In this document: piece after piece, positions 53,320 through 61,523 of the stretch
Numbering within the stretch: the first letter of the stretch is position 1
Layout: every line of letters begins with the position of its first letter
Assembly (NCBI RefSeq): GCF_013201075.1
Contig: NZ_CP053708.1
Coordinates: 2,547,501-2,611,500 of the forward strand
DNA: 64,000 bases
From: Lichenicola cladoniae
Lineage (GTDB): Bacteria; Pseudomonadota; Alphaproteobacteria; Acetobacterales; Acetobacteraceae
Reading direction: 5' to 3'
Notes under the pieces: generated by a model
Told to the model about the DNA's origin: nothing
Databases searched by the model: none
Seen by the model: only the letters and a program-made list of their open reading frames with translations
Position numbers and translations under genes: made by a program

Positions 53320-54039
53320 GTGCTGATAAAGACCGAGACCGAAGCGACCAACGACGTTGACCAGACCGCGGTCGAACAGGCGGTGGTCGAACAGTCCATA
53401 GCCGAGCAACCATTAGACGAACAACCAGTAGCCGAACAGGCTGGTGCTGAACAGGTTGGCGTGGAGCCGACGTTGGTCCCTCCCGTGGCAGCCGATGCCG
53501 CCGAAGACAGCAAGGCCCGTCCGGCGCCGGTGCGGAAGCCCAAGGAGGACGAACCGTTCGTCGAGGGCGATCATGTGGTGTATCCGACCCATGGCGTCGG
53601 CAAGGTCGAGCGGATTGCGACGGAAGAAATCGCCGGCCATAAGCTCGAGCTGATCCATATCACGTTCGAAGAGAACCGGATGACGCTGCGCGTCCCGGTG
53701 GCGAAAGCAAAAAGTGCCGGCCTGCGCAAGCTGGCAACCCGCAAGCTGTTCGACGAGGCGCTGACGATTCTTAAGGGCCGTGCCCGCATCAAGCGCACCA
53801 TGTGGTCACGCCGGGCGCAGGAATACGAGGCGAAGATCAACTCGGGCGACCCGCTGGCGATCGCCGAGGTTGTGCGCGACCTGCACCGCAATGCGGGTCA
53901 GCCGGATCAGAGCTTCTCCGAGCGGCAGATCTACGAGGCGGCAATGGACCGGCTGGCGGCCGAGCTCGGCGCGCTGGAGCAGATCGACAAGAACGCGGCT
54001 GCGGCCAAGCTGTCGGACTATCTCAAGACCATCGCCTGA
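53320..54039 (+). CDS. carD: CarD-family transcriptional regulator
   Basis: 239-residue RNA-polymerase-binding regulator that stabilises open promoter complexes. The RNAP-interaction domain begins near residue 80 (FVEGDHVVYPTHGVGKVERI), followed by the helical DNA-contact domain (RTMWSRRAQEYEAKINSG, VVRDLHRN, SERQIYEAAMDRLAAEL). The N-terminal 75 residues are unusual: an acidic, disordered tail with about seven copies of a five-residue repeat ending in EQ (VEQ, AEQ, DEQ). The GTG at 53320 is the only early start, with AGGAG eleven bases upstream. A strong terminator follows. Confidence 0.92.
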   Translation: MLIKTETEATNDVDQTAVEQAVVEQSIAEQPLDEQPVAEQAGAEQVGVEPTLVPPVAADAAEDSKARPAPVRKPKEDEPFVEGDHVVYPTHGVGKVERIATEEIAGHKLELIHITFEENRMTLRVPVAKAKSAGLRKLATRKLFDEALTILKGRARIKRTMWSRRAQEYEAKINSGDPLAIAEVVRDLHRNAGQPDQSFSERQIYEAAMDRLAAELGALEQIDKNAAAAKLSDYLKTIA

Positions 54040-54055
54040 TCAAATCGCCGATGGG

Positions 54056-54086
54056 AAAGCCCGGCCAGCAATGCTGGCCGGGCTTT
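54056..54086 (+). terminator. Intrinsic terminator of carD
   Basis: AAAGCCCGGCCAGC (54056-54069) and GCTGGCCGGGCTTT (54073-54086) form a perfect 14-bp stem with a three-base loop 16 bases after the carD stop. The A and T ends give a U-run within the stem, typical of bidirectional-looking intrinsic terminators. Confidence 0.88.
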
Positions 54087-54372
54087 CGTACGTGCTGGTG
54101 GGGACTGATCAGCTCGTCCGTATCGCACCGCAATCAGCATGCCTTGGTGAGCGGATGCAGGCTGCATAGTCGCTGGCCGAACGGCCTGCCTCGGCAGCGG
54201 TGGACATAGCCACCGATCGCTCGAGCCCGCCGCGGCGCTCGTCCGAAATCTTCAACCCGACCTGGCCGCTCCGGTAGCAAGCCCGTATGGGCCTCGGACC
54301 AACCTCGCCCCGTCGACGGGAGCCCGGTGAGGTATCATGCCGGAAGCTGGGCAGCACGACCCGCATACGAAA
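54087..54372. other. Intergenic region between two terminators
   Basis: About 290 bases between the carD terminator and the terminator of the opposite-strand BI-1 gene. A minus-strand frame is open here, but it begins inside the BI-1 gene and shows no recognisable product. I see nothing else. Confidence 0.5.
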
Positions 54373-54398
54373 ATCCCCGGCCTTGTGAGGCCGGGGAT
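54373..54398 (-). terminator. Intrinsic terminator of the BI-1/YccA gene
   Basis: ATCCCCGGCCT (54373-54383) and AGGCCGGGGAT (54388-54398) form a perfect 11-bp stem with a four-base loop. On the minus strand it is followed by TTTTCG-type sequence, as expected for a terminator 28 bases after the stop of the gene starting at 55205. Confidence 0.85.
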
Positions 54399-54425
54399 CG
54401 GGCAGGCTCGATAAGGGCAGGTCGA

Positions 54426-55205
54426 TCAGTTGCTGCTGCTGCGAGTGCCGGTGAGCTGCAGCAGGAAGGTGAACAGGTTGATGAAGTTCAGATACAGGGT
54501 CAGCGCGTCGTAGACACTGCGCTTTGCCGCACCGTCCGCGCCCTCGTAGTTCGCGAACTGCAGGTAGTTCCACTTGATCCGCTGCGTATCGAACGCGGTC
54601 AGGCCGGTAAAGATCAGCACGCCGAGAATGCTCACTGCGAGATACAGCGCGGCGCTGTGCAGGAACATGTTGACCAGCATCGCGATCAGGATGCCGAACA
54701 CGCCCATGATCAGGAACGAGCCGAGCTTGGTCAGGTCCGCCTTGGTCGTGTAGCCGTAGAGGCTCATTGCGCCGAAGGTGGCGGCGGTGATGAAGAACAC
54801 CCGCACGATCGACATGTCGGTATAGACATAGAAGATGTTGGTCAGGCTGATGCCCATCGCCGCGCAGAACGCCCAGAACAGCGTCTGCGCCGCGGTCTTG
54901 GACAGCTTGTTCACGCCGAAGCTCAGCACCAGCACGAAGGCCAGCGGCAGGAAGATCGACACGATGCCAAGCATGGTCGGCTTCATGACCATGGTCCCGG
55001 ACTGGGTCATGACCAGCTGGTGGAACAAGCCGGCCAGCGAGCTATGGGCAATGCCGTAGGCCACCAGGCCGGTGAGGACCAGGCCGGAGGTCATCCAGTT
55101 GTAGACGCGCAGCATATAGGCACGCAGCCCGAGATCCACGGCCCCGGACTGGGCGCCCGCGCCAGCGGCGCGAGAGGTGGTGCGATAGTCGGGAACGAAC
55201 GCCAT
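54426..55205 (-). CDS. Bax inhibitor-1/YccA-family membrane protein
   Basis: 259-residue inner-membrane protein with seven hydrophobic segments, of the BI-1/YbhL type. Typical parts are LRAYMLRVYNWMTSGLVLTG (first segment), AAATFGAMSLYGYTTKADL recognised near 145-165, and the C-terminal GLTAFDTQRIK and YDALTLYLNFINLFTFLLQL, with the conserved Asp residues of the pH-sensing latch. Members act as calcium-leak channels or as modulators of FtsH-type proteases. The ATG at 55205 has AGGA upstream; an earlier start is unsupported. Confidence 0.92.
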   Translation of the reverse strand: MAFVPDYRTTSRAAGAGAQSGAVDLGLRAYMLRVYNWMTSGLVLTGLVAYGIAHSSLAGLFHQLVMTQSGTMVMKPTMLGIVSIFLPLAFVLVLSFGVNKLSKTAAQTLFWAFCAAMGISLTNIFYVYTDMSIVRVFFITAATFGAMSLYGYTTKADLTKLGSFLIMGVFGILIAMLVNMFLHSAALYLAVSILGVLIFTGLTAFDTQRIKWNYLQFANYEGADGAAKRSVYDALTLYLNFINLFTFLLQLTGTRSSSN

Positions 55206-55467
55206 GTGTGAATTCCTGTGCCATCGGGTGATCCCGGGTAGCTCCACGTATGTTGGAGGTTCCGTGATGCAGGTCAAGGATAAGCGGTTGTCAGCAAGAT
55301 ACTGACACGAAACTCGTCCTCACGCAGCATCCGCTAGACGTCATCCAAACGGGCGTTGACCAGCGGCAGGCCGGCGGGCACCGTCCTGGTGCACAATGTC
55401 GGGCCAGGCCTTCCCAGGCGCCAAGCTGCAGATAGGCGTGCGAGTCGGGGAGGCGATCGGTCCAGGC

Positions 55468-55638
55468 ATGCCCAGCGCGCCTACTCAACGCGAAAAGACT
55501 ATCCTGGCGCGGATGCAGAGACGGCCCATCCCGGGCGCCGCGCGACCGTCCCGGCCCGCCTCGACCCGCACCGGGGTCATGCTGGCGATCCTGGCCGCAG
55601 TCGTGCTGCTGTTCTCCCGGCCGCGGCGCGCACGCTAG
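55468..55638 (+). CDS. Possible small membrane protein
   Basis: 56-codon frame ahead of the thpR gene. It has a basic N-terminal half rich in Arg and Pro and one predicted membrane segment near the end (VMLAILAAVVLLF), then a short basic tail. The ribosome site is weak and no family is recognised. It may be a genuine small protein of the following operon or a chance frame in upstream DNA. Confidence 0.3.
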   Translation: MPSAPTQREKTILARMQRRPIPGAARPSRPASTRTGVMLAILAAVVLLFSRPRRAR

Positions 55639-55646
55639 GCACGGCC

Positions 55647-56189
55647 ATGGTGCGGCTGTTCGTCGCCATCGATCTGCCAAGGAGCCTGCGCGAGACGCTG
55701 GCCGGGCTCTATGGCAGCCTGCCCGGCGCCCGGTGGGTGGCGCCCGACGACATCCACCTGACCCTGCGCTTCATCGGCGAGACCCGTCCGGATGTCGCGG
55801 ACGAAGTCGACTACGCGCTCCGAAGTCTGCGTGGCCGAAGGTTCGACCTGGCGCTGCAGCAGACCGGCGTTTTCATGTCGGCCGGATCACGCGGTGCCTC
55901 GACGCTGTGGGCCGGCGTCGCGCGGAGCGAGCCGCTCGACCATCTGCGCTGCAAGATCGAGACGGCGCTGCAGCGGGTCGGCATCGCACCGGAGCGGCGC
56001 CGGTTCCAGCCGCATGTATCGCTCGCGCGGGTCGACCGGGTGCCGGACCCGGTACTTGCCGGCTGGATGCAGGCGCATAACCTGCTGCGGACCGACAGCG
56101 TTACCATCGACAACTTTACGCTGTTCAGCTCCCAGCCGGGGCCTGACCGGCCGGTCTATACAGCGGAGGTCGACTATGAACTCGTCTAG
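55647..56189 (+). CDS. thpR: RNA 2',3'-cyclic phosphodiesterase (ThpR/LigT)
   Basis: 180-residue 2H-phosphoesterase acting on 2',3'-cyclic RNA ends. The two HxT/SxL motifs are present: HLTL with His37 and Thr39, and HVSL with His123 and Ser125. The opening RLFVAIDLP and the internal RWVAPDDIHLTLRFIG stretch are typical. Its stop overlaps the next gene by 14 bases, so it heads a tight four-gene operon (thpR, PCu(A)C-like, sirtuin, UDG-like). Confidence 0.92.
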   Translation: MVRLFVAIDLPRSLRETLAGLYGSLPGARWVAPDDIHLTLRFIGETRPDVADEVDYALRSLRGRRFDLALQQTGVFMSAGSRGASTLWAGVARSEPLDHLRCKIETALQRVGIAPERRRFQPHVSLARVDRVPDPVLAGWMQAHNLLRTDSVTIDNFTLFSSQPGPDRPVYTAEVDYELV

Positions 56190-56703
56190 AGGTTTTACCG
56201 CTGTCACGGTCCTGTTCATGGCGCTGGCCGGTATCGGGTCAGCTCGCGCGGTCAGCCAGGTCTCGGGGCCGGTGCAGATCGGCCCCTCCTGGGGACAGGG
56301 CGACCCGGCGCATTCGGCGGCGATGCTGAACACGCGGATCATCAACCTGGGTGGCTCGCCCGACCGGTTGATCCGGGTGGAATGCCCGGCGATCGGCCGG
56401 GTGGCGCTGCGCAACGGCACCCTGCATGGCGACATCCAGGCGCCGACCCTGTCGCAGCAGCAGGCCGCACAGGCGCGCCAGCAGGACCCGGACACCAGCC
56501 ACACGCCGCAGAACGGCCTGGACCTGCCGCCGTCGTTGCACGGCAAGTCGCAGCCGGTCATGGCGCAGTTCGACCTGACGTCGGCCACCCAGCCGATGAC
56601 CGACGGTGCGCTGGTGCCGTGCTCGCTCTATTTCGCGCATGCCGGGCAGCGGATCGTCATCTTCACGGTCGGCGAGAACCCGGCGCCGACCGACGAGCCA
56701 TAG
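56176..56703 (+). CDS. Exported PCu(A)C-like protein lacking the copper ligands
   Basis: 175-residue exported protein with a signal peptide (cut near ARAVS). The rest follows the PCu(A)C copper-chaperone layout: an AAMLNTRIINLGGSPDRLIRV strand pair recognised at about 38-58, IGRVALRNGTLHGD, DLPPSLHG, PVMAQFDL, PMTDGALVPCSLYFAHAGQRIVI. In the family the first ligand is a His after GRVEL and a second His-x-Met lies before the M(L/A)xxL strand; here these positions read Arg and Pro. Copper binding is therefore doubtful. Its role in this operon is unknown. Confidence 0.6.
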   Translation: MNSSRGFTAVTVLFMALAGIGSARAVSQVSGPVQIGPSWGQGDPAHSAAMLNTRIINLGGSPDRLIRVECPAIGRVALRNGTLHGDIQAPTLSQQQAAQARQQDPDTSHTPQNGLDLPPSLHGKSQPVMAQFDLTSATQPMTDGALVPCSLYFAHAGQRIVIFTVGENPAPTDEP

Positions 56704-56713
56704 CCTGCCTGCC

Positions 56714-57409
56714 ATGGGACCAAAGCGCGTCGTGATCCTGACCGGTGCCGGGATCAGCCAGGAATCGGGGCTGCATACGTTCCGGGATACGGGCGGGGTC
56801 TGGTCGCAGGTGCGGCTCGAGGATGTCGCCACCCCGGAAGCGTTCGTGCGCGACCCGGCTCGGGTGCAGGCATTCTACAATGCGCGCCGGGCGCAGTTGC
56901 TGTCGGTGATGCCCAATGCGGCACATACGGCGCTCGCCAGGCTCGATGCGGAGTTCGACGGCGAATTGCTGGTGGTGACGCAGAATGTCGACGACCTGCA
57001 CGAGCGTGCCGGCAGCCGGCGCCTGCTGCACATGCATGGCGAGCTCGGGCGTGCGCGATGCACCGACTGCGCGGCTACGCGGGAATGGAACAGCGCGATC
57101 GAGCCTGACACGCCCTGCCCCAGCTGCCGACAGCCTAGGCTGCGCCCGGACGTGGTGTGGTTCGGCGAGATGCCGCTGCACATGGAGGCGATCGAACGGG
57201 CGCTGATGGCGTGCGACCTGTTCGTCTCGATCGGCACCTCGGGCACGGTCTATCCGGCGGCTGGCTTCGTGCAGATGGCGTCGGGTCATGCACGCACGGT
57301 CGAGCTCAACCTGGAACCATCCGACGGATGGACGCAGTTCGACGACAGCCTGGCCGGGCCGGCGACGAAGCTGGTCCCGGCCTTTGTCGACGAGCTGCTG
57401 GCGCGGTGA
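56714..57409 (+). CDS. cobB: Sirtuin, NAD-dependent protein deacylase
   Basis: 231-residue Sir2-family enzyme that removes acyl groups from lysines using NAD. Motifs are GAGISQESGLHTFRD near residue 10, TQNVDDLHERAG near 93 and HMHGEL with the catalytic His. The zinc-binding cysteines are CTDC and CPSC, followed by RPDVVWFGE. The segment AFYNARRAQL carries the Tyr-x3-Arg arrangement of class III (SIRT5-like) sirtuins, which favours succinyl or malonyl substrates. Its stop overlaps the next gene (GTGA). Confidence 0.93.
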   Translation: MGPKRVVILTGAGISQESGLHTFRDTGGVWSQVRLEDVATPEAFVRDPARVQAFYNARRAQLLSVMPNAAHTALARLDAEFDGELLVVTQNVDDLHERAGSRRLLHMHGELGRARCTDCAATREWNSAIEPDTPCPSCRQPRLRPDVVWFGEMPLHMEAIERALMACDLFVSIGTSGTVYPAAGFVQMASGHARTVELNLEPSDGWTQFDDSLAGPATKLVPAFVDELLAR

Positions 57410-58005
57410 CCGATACGCCGGAGGAGACGCTCGCGCGGCTGGTCGCCGAGGTCAGGGCCTGCCGCGTGTGCGCGCCGCATCTGCCGCTCGGGCCGAGGCC
57501 GATCTTGCATGTGTCCGCGACGGCGCGGGTGCTGATCGCGAGCCAGGCGCCGGGAACCAAGGTGCACGAGAAGGGCATCTCGTTCTGGGACGCATCCGGC
57601 GACCGGCTTCGGAATTGGCTCGGGCTGGACAAGGCGGTGTTCTACGACAGCAGCCGCCTGGCGATCATGCCGATGGGCCTGTGCTATCCGGGGCGCCTGC
57701 CGCAGGGCGGCGATTGCCCGCCGCGACCGGAATGTGCGCCGATCTGGCGCGACCGGGTGCTGGCGCTGATGCCGGACATCCGGTTGACGCTGCTGATCGG
57801 CACATACGCGCAGGCGCATGTGCTCGGAGCCGGGCCGATGACCGGACGGGTGCGGGAGTTCCGCTCCTACCTGCCACGCTATTTTCCGTTGCCGCACCCG
57901 TCCTGGCGCACCGAGGTCTGGGAGAGACGCAATCCCTGGTTTACCACCGAGGTTCTTCCCGCGCTGAAGGCAGAGGTGGCATGCGCCCTGGACATGAGCA
58001 CGTAG
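57406..58005 (+). CDS. Uracil-DNA-glycosylase-family protein
   Basis: 199-residue member of the uracil-DNA glycosylase superfamily. It has ACRVCAPHLPLGPRPIL near the start, ILIASQAPGTKVHEKGISFWDASGDRLRNWLG (recognised at about 40-70, motif 1 region) and PLPHPSW as the C-terminal motif. It resembles the uncharacterised branch with a short Cys pair rather than a four-Cys iron-sulfur cluster, so activity on uracil is likely but not certain. The GTG at 57406 overlaps the sirtuin stop. The open frame upstream only overlaps the sirtuin. Confidence 0.8.
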   Translation: MTDTPEETLARLVAEVRACRVCAPHLPLGPRPILHVSATARVLIASQAPGTKVHEKGISFWDASGDRLRNWLGLDKAVFYDSSRLAIMPMGLCYPGRLPQGGDCPPRPECAPIWRDRVLALMPDIRLTLLIGTYAQAHVLGAGPMTGRVREFRSYLPRYFPLPHPSWRTEVWERRNPWFTTEVLPALKAEVACALDMST

Positions 58006-58023
58006 CTCTGGCACCACCGGACC

Positions 58024-59724
58024 GTGCCTGTCTCGATTTCTTCCTGGCGTCTCGCGGCTGCGGCCTGCTGTGCACTGAGTGCGACGGTGGTGCCGGCAGT
58101 CTCCCGGGCCGCACCACCGACTTCCTGCGGCACTGTCATCGTGCCGACGGCGGTCGGCTCGGGAAGCTCGGCGACGATCACCTCGTTCAACCCGATGCTC
58201 ACGACGGCGCTCGGGGCGCACGAGGTCATCGAGCAGATGTTCAAGCCGCTGGTGTGGATCGACCGGCACGGCAAGCCGGACTGGGAGCGCAGTCTCGCAG
58301 CGAACGTCACCACTCCGGACGATGGGCTGAGCTTCGTGGTCACCCTGCATAACTGGCGCTGGTCCGATGGGGTGCCGATCACCTCGGGCGATTTGCTGTT
58401 CACCCTCGATTTGATCCGCCGGCTCGGCGCCGGCTACGCGTATTACGGCACCGGCGGAATGCCGACGCTGGTGGCGAATGCCACAGCGCTGTCGTCGCAC
58501 CAGGTACTGTTGCGGATGACCCGCAAGGTGAACCCGCGCTGGTTCATCTCGATGGGCATGGGAAACTTGTTCTTCCCGCTTCCGAAACACGTTTTCGAAG
58601 GCATGAGCCTGGTCGAGATGCGTCGTCGCCAGACCGATCCGACGCTGTTCGCGGTATCCGACGGCGCGTTCCTGCTGAAGAGCTACGCGCTCGGCCGACA
58701 CATCGTCATGGAGCCGAACCCGCTCTATGGCGGCAGGCATCCCAGCATCAAGCGACTGATCTTCGCCTTTCCGAACGGCACCACGGCGCTGGAGGAACTG
58801 CGGTCCGGCGGCCTCGACATCGCCAACATCCCGTTCCTCCTCTCCGGCATGATGGACCGGCTGCCGGGCTTCGAGACGGTCCACCTGACGCCGAACTTCG
58901 CGTATGGCGATGGCTATTTCAATTTCCGTTCGCACAATGCGCCGTTTCTCGCAGACGACGCGGTTCGGCGGGCGATCGCGCGCGGTATCGACCAGAAGGA
59001 GATCATCGACCTGGTGTTTCATGGGCAGGCCGCGATCGACCACGGCCCGGTGCCGCCGTCGATGTTCGACATGCAGTCGGATGCGGCCCATGCCGGATAT
59101 CCCGAACTGTCGTTCGATCCGGCTGCCGCACGGGCGTTGCTGCAGTCGGATGGCTGGAAGCCGGGAGCGGACGGCGTCATGACCAAGGGTGGCCGCCGCC
59201 TCGCCTTTACCATCATGACCTCGTCCGAAAGCGTTGCGGGAATATTGCAGGCGCAGGTGATGCAGCGCGATCTGCGCGCAGTCGGCATGGATGTCTCGAT
59301 CCAGCTGGTCGGCTTCAACCAGCTGCTGGCCACGATGTCCGGAAACGGTCACGACTGGGACTTGGCGGTCTTGATCTGGTCGGTCGAAAGCTATCCCGAC
59401 GTACATGACTTCTTCTCGTCGGACGGTGCGGAGAATTTCGGACACTTCATCGATCCGCACATGGATGCGCTCAATCGCGACGTGATGTTCGGCTCCGGCG
59501 ATGGACCACTGCATGCGGTGCAGGATTATACGGTCGCGAAGCAGCCGCATCTGTATCTGCCGGTCGGCACCCCGAACCTGCTGGTGCGTCCCGGCATCGG
59601 CGGCGTGAAGGAATTCCTCAGTCCGAACGGGATGTGGTCGGCGGAACTGCTGACGCTGTCAGGACCGTTGGCGTGCCCGGCGGATGTCACCCAGGCCGGG
59701 AGCACGCATGTTCCGCACGCTTGA
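58024..59724 (+). CDS. Peptide/opine-type ABC transporter substrate-binding protein
   Basis: 566-residue family 5 extracellular solute-binding protein (OppA/DppA group), exported by a signal peptide (hydrophobic core about 10-24, cut near SRAAPP). Typical motifs are the WRWSDGVPITSGDLLFTLDLIR segment near 113-135, YFNFRSHNAPFLADDAVRRAIARGID-like segment near 300-325, and the C-terminal QPHLYLPVGT. Start is a GTG 18 bases after the preceding stop. It leads a complete Opp-type operon whose permeases and fused ATPase follow. The ligand is probably a short peptide or related compound. Confidence 0.9.
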   Translation: MPVSISSWRLAAAACCALSATVVPAVSRAAPPTSCGTVIVPTAVGSGSSATITSFNPMLTTALGAHEVIEQMFKPLVWIDRHGKPDWERSLAANVTTPDDGLSFVVTLHNWRWSDGVPITSGDLLFTLDLIRRLGAGYAYYGTGGMPTLVANATALSSHQVLLRMTRKVNPRWFISMGMGNLFFPLPKHVFEGMSLVEMRRRQTDPTLFAVSDGAFLLKSYALGRHIVMEPNPLYGGRHPSIKRLIFAFPNGTTALEELRSGGLDIANIPFLLSGMMDRLPGFETVHLTPNFAYGDGYFNFRSHNAPFLADDAVRRAIARGIDQKEIIDLVFHGQAAIDHGPVPPSMFDMQSDAAHAGYPELSFDPAAARALLQSDGWKPGADGVMTKGGRRLAFTIMTSSESVAGILQAQVMQRDLRAVGMDVSIQLVGFNQLLATMSGNGHDWDLAVLIWSVESYPDVHDFFSSDGAENFGHFIDPHMDALNRDVMFGSGDGPLHAVQDYTVAKQPHLYLPVGTPNLLVRPGIGGVKEFLSPNGMWSAELLTLSGPLACPADVTQAGSTHVPHA

Positions 59725-60661
59725 GCGACGGTTGCGGGCGGCGATCCTGTCGCTGTTGATCCTGGTGAGCGTCGCGTTCCTGCTGATCCACATCACCCCG
59801 GGCGGGCCGGCCTATTCCATTCTCGGGCCGGGCGCCAAGCCGGCCGCGGTGGCGGCACTCAACCATGGCTTCGGGCTCGACCTGCCGCTGTGGCGGCAAT
59901 ACCTGAACTGGCTGTGGAGCCTGGCGCACGGGCAACTCGGGTCGTCGTACATCTATAACCGGCCGGTCGGGCAGATGCTGCTGGCGTACGAGCGCAATAC
60001 GCTGGCGCTGCAACTGGTGTCGCTGGGCGCCAGCCTGCTGATCGCGCTGGCGCTCGGGCTCGCGCACGGCGTGTATTACTCGGGGAGGATCGGACGTTTG
60101 ATCGGCGCACTCGAACTTGGGTTGTACGCGATCCCGACTTTCTTTAGCGGCACCCTGCTGATCCTGTGGTTCTCGATGGGGCTCGGCTGGTTTCCCGCCG
60201 GCGGGCTCGAGGATCTGCGCCTCGACCACCAGACGATCGGCGCCACCCTATCGCACCTGGCGCTGCCGGCGATCACCATCACCCTGTTCACCGTGGCGCC
60301 GCTGTCGCGCTACTTCGCGCAGTCGGTGCACGAGGAACTCGGGCGCGACTATGTCCGGTCGGCACTGGCGCGCGGTGCGTCGCCGATGCGCATCCTGCTC
60401 CGGCACGTGCTGCGCAATGCGCTGCGGCCGCTGGTGACCATCCTCGGGCTCTCGCTGCCGGCGATCTTTGCCGGCGGCATCGTCACCGAGAGCGTGTTCG
60501 CCTATCCCGGGCTCGGCTGGCTGCTGTGGCAGTCCGCCATCGCGCAGGATTATCCGGTGGTGGTCGGCATCGTGCTGGTGATCGGCGTGCTGACCGTTCT
60601 GGGCAACCTGCTGGCCGACGTGATCAACGGCCTGCTCGATCCGCGGACCGGTTATGCCTGA
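59708..60661 (+). CDS. OppB-type ABC permease
   Basis: 317-residue inner-membrane permease with six hydrophobic segments. It has the family N-terminus (segment at about 12-30 followed by PGGPAYSILGPGA) and the coupling loop DYVRSALARGASPMRILLRHVLRNAL (about 218-242). The ATG at 59708 overlaps the binding-protein gene by 17 bases. The open frame upstream is only overlap. It forms the channel with the OppC-type partner. Confidence 0.93.
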   Translation: MFRTLERRLRAAILSLLILVSVAFLLIHITPGGPAYSILGPGAKPAAVAALNHGFGLDLPLWRQYLNWLWSLAHGQLGSSYIYNRPVGQMLLAYERNTLALQLVSLGASLLIALALGLAHGVYYSGRIGRLIGALELGLYAIPTFFSGTLLILWFSMGLGWFPAGGLEDLRLDHQTIGATLSHLALPAITITLFTVAPLSRYFAQSVHEELGRDYVRSALARGASPMRILLRHVLRNALRPLVTILGLSLPAIFAGGIVTESVFAYPGLGWLLWQSAIAQDYPVVVGIVLVIGVLTVLGNLLADVINGLLDPRTGYA

Positions 60662-61523
60662 GGTGGTGGCCATGTCGGGCCGCAGCGCGTCGGTCATGCT
60701 CGGGCGGATTGTCGGCATACGACGCTCCGGCGTTCTGGGCGTCGGCATCGGGCTCGCCTTGCTGATCATCGCCCTCTGCTTCCTGCTGCCGCTGGCGTAC
60801 ACCGCGGACCCGTATGTGCTGCATCCGGCCTCCACGCTGGCCTCGCCGGGGGGTGCGTTTCCGCTCGGCACCGACGAGATCGGGCGTGATGCGCTGGCGC
60901 GGCTGCTCGATGCCGGGCGCTCGACGTTGCTGGTCGCGATCCCCGCGGCGGTGATCACCTTCCTGGCCGGGCTGGTGTACGGGCTCGGATCCGGGCTGGC
61001 GCCGCGCTGGCTGGACAGCATGCTGATGCGGCTGCTGGACGCGGTGCTGGCGCTGCCGGGCCTCGTGGTGCTGATATTCTTCGCCTCGATCCTGAAGCTG
61101 GCGACGCCGTCGCTGATCCTGCTGCTCGGGCTGATTTCCTGGCCGCCACTGGCGCGGCTGGTGCGCAACGAGACGCTGGCGCAGCGCGACCGCGAGTTCA
61201 TCCAGGCCTCGCGGCAGATGGGCGCCGGCTTCCTGCATATCGCCACCACGCACCTGCTGCGGGTGATGGCGCCGGTGCTGGTGGTGAACTTTACCTTCCT
61301 GGTGGGCGACATGATCCTGGTGCTGTCGGCCCTGTCGTTCCTCGGGCTCGGGGTGCAGCCGCCGCAGACCAGCTGGGGCGGGCTGCTGGAAAGCGCGCTG
61401 CAACTGGTGGCGCTCGACCCGTGGTGGCTGATCCTGCCGCCGGGCCTGCTGATCTTCGCGTCCCTGCTGTCGGCATCCCTGATCGGCCAGGGCCTGCTGG
61501 CGCGGCAGGGGCGCACGTCTTGA
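60654..61523 (+). CDS. OppC-type ABC permease
   Basis: 289-residue partner permease with six membrane segments. The opening is typical: a first segment, PYVLHPASTLASPGG and FPLGTDEIGRDALARLLDAG (about 64-83), which is the hallmark of OppC/DppC. The coupling loop is REFIQASRQMGAGFLHIATTHLLRVM. It overlaps the OppB gene by eight bases and its stop overlaps the ATPase start (TTGA). Confidence 0.93.
   Translation: MPEVVAMSGRSASVMLGRIVGIRRSGVLGVGIGLALLIIALCFLLPLAYTADPYVLHPASTLASPGGAFPLGTDEIGRDALARLLDAGRSTLLVAIPAAVITFLAGLVYGLGSGLAPRWLDSMLMRLLDAVLALPGLVVLIFFASILKLATPSLILLLGLISWPPLARLVRNETLAQRDREFIQASRQMGAGFLHIATTHLLRVMAPVLVVNFTFLVGDMILVLSALSFLGLGVQPPQTSWGGLLESALQLVALDPWWLILPPGLLIFASLLSASLIGQGLLARQGRTS

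Noticed and set aside
54109-54363. Minus-strand frame between the carD and BI-1 terminators
   Set aside because: The frame continues from inside the BI-1 gene, has no ribosome site, and no family pattern.
55291-55680. Minus-strand frame upstream of thpR
   Set aside because: No recognisable product, weak start, and it overlaps the thpR start on the other strand.
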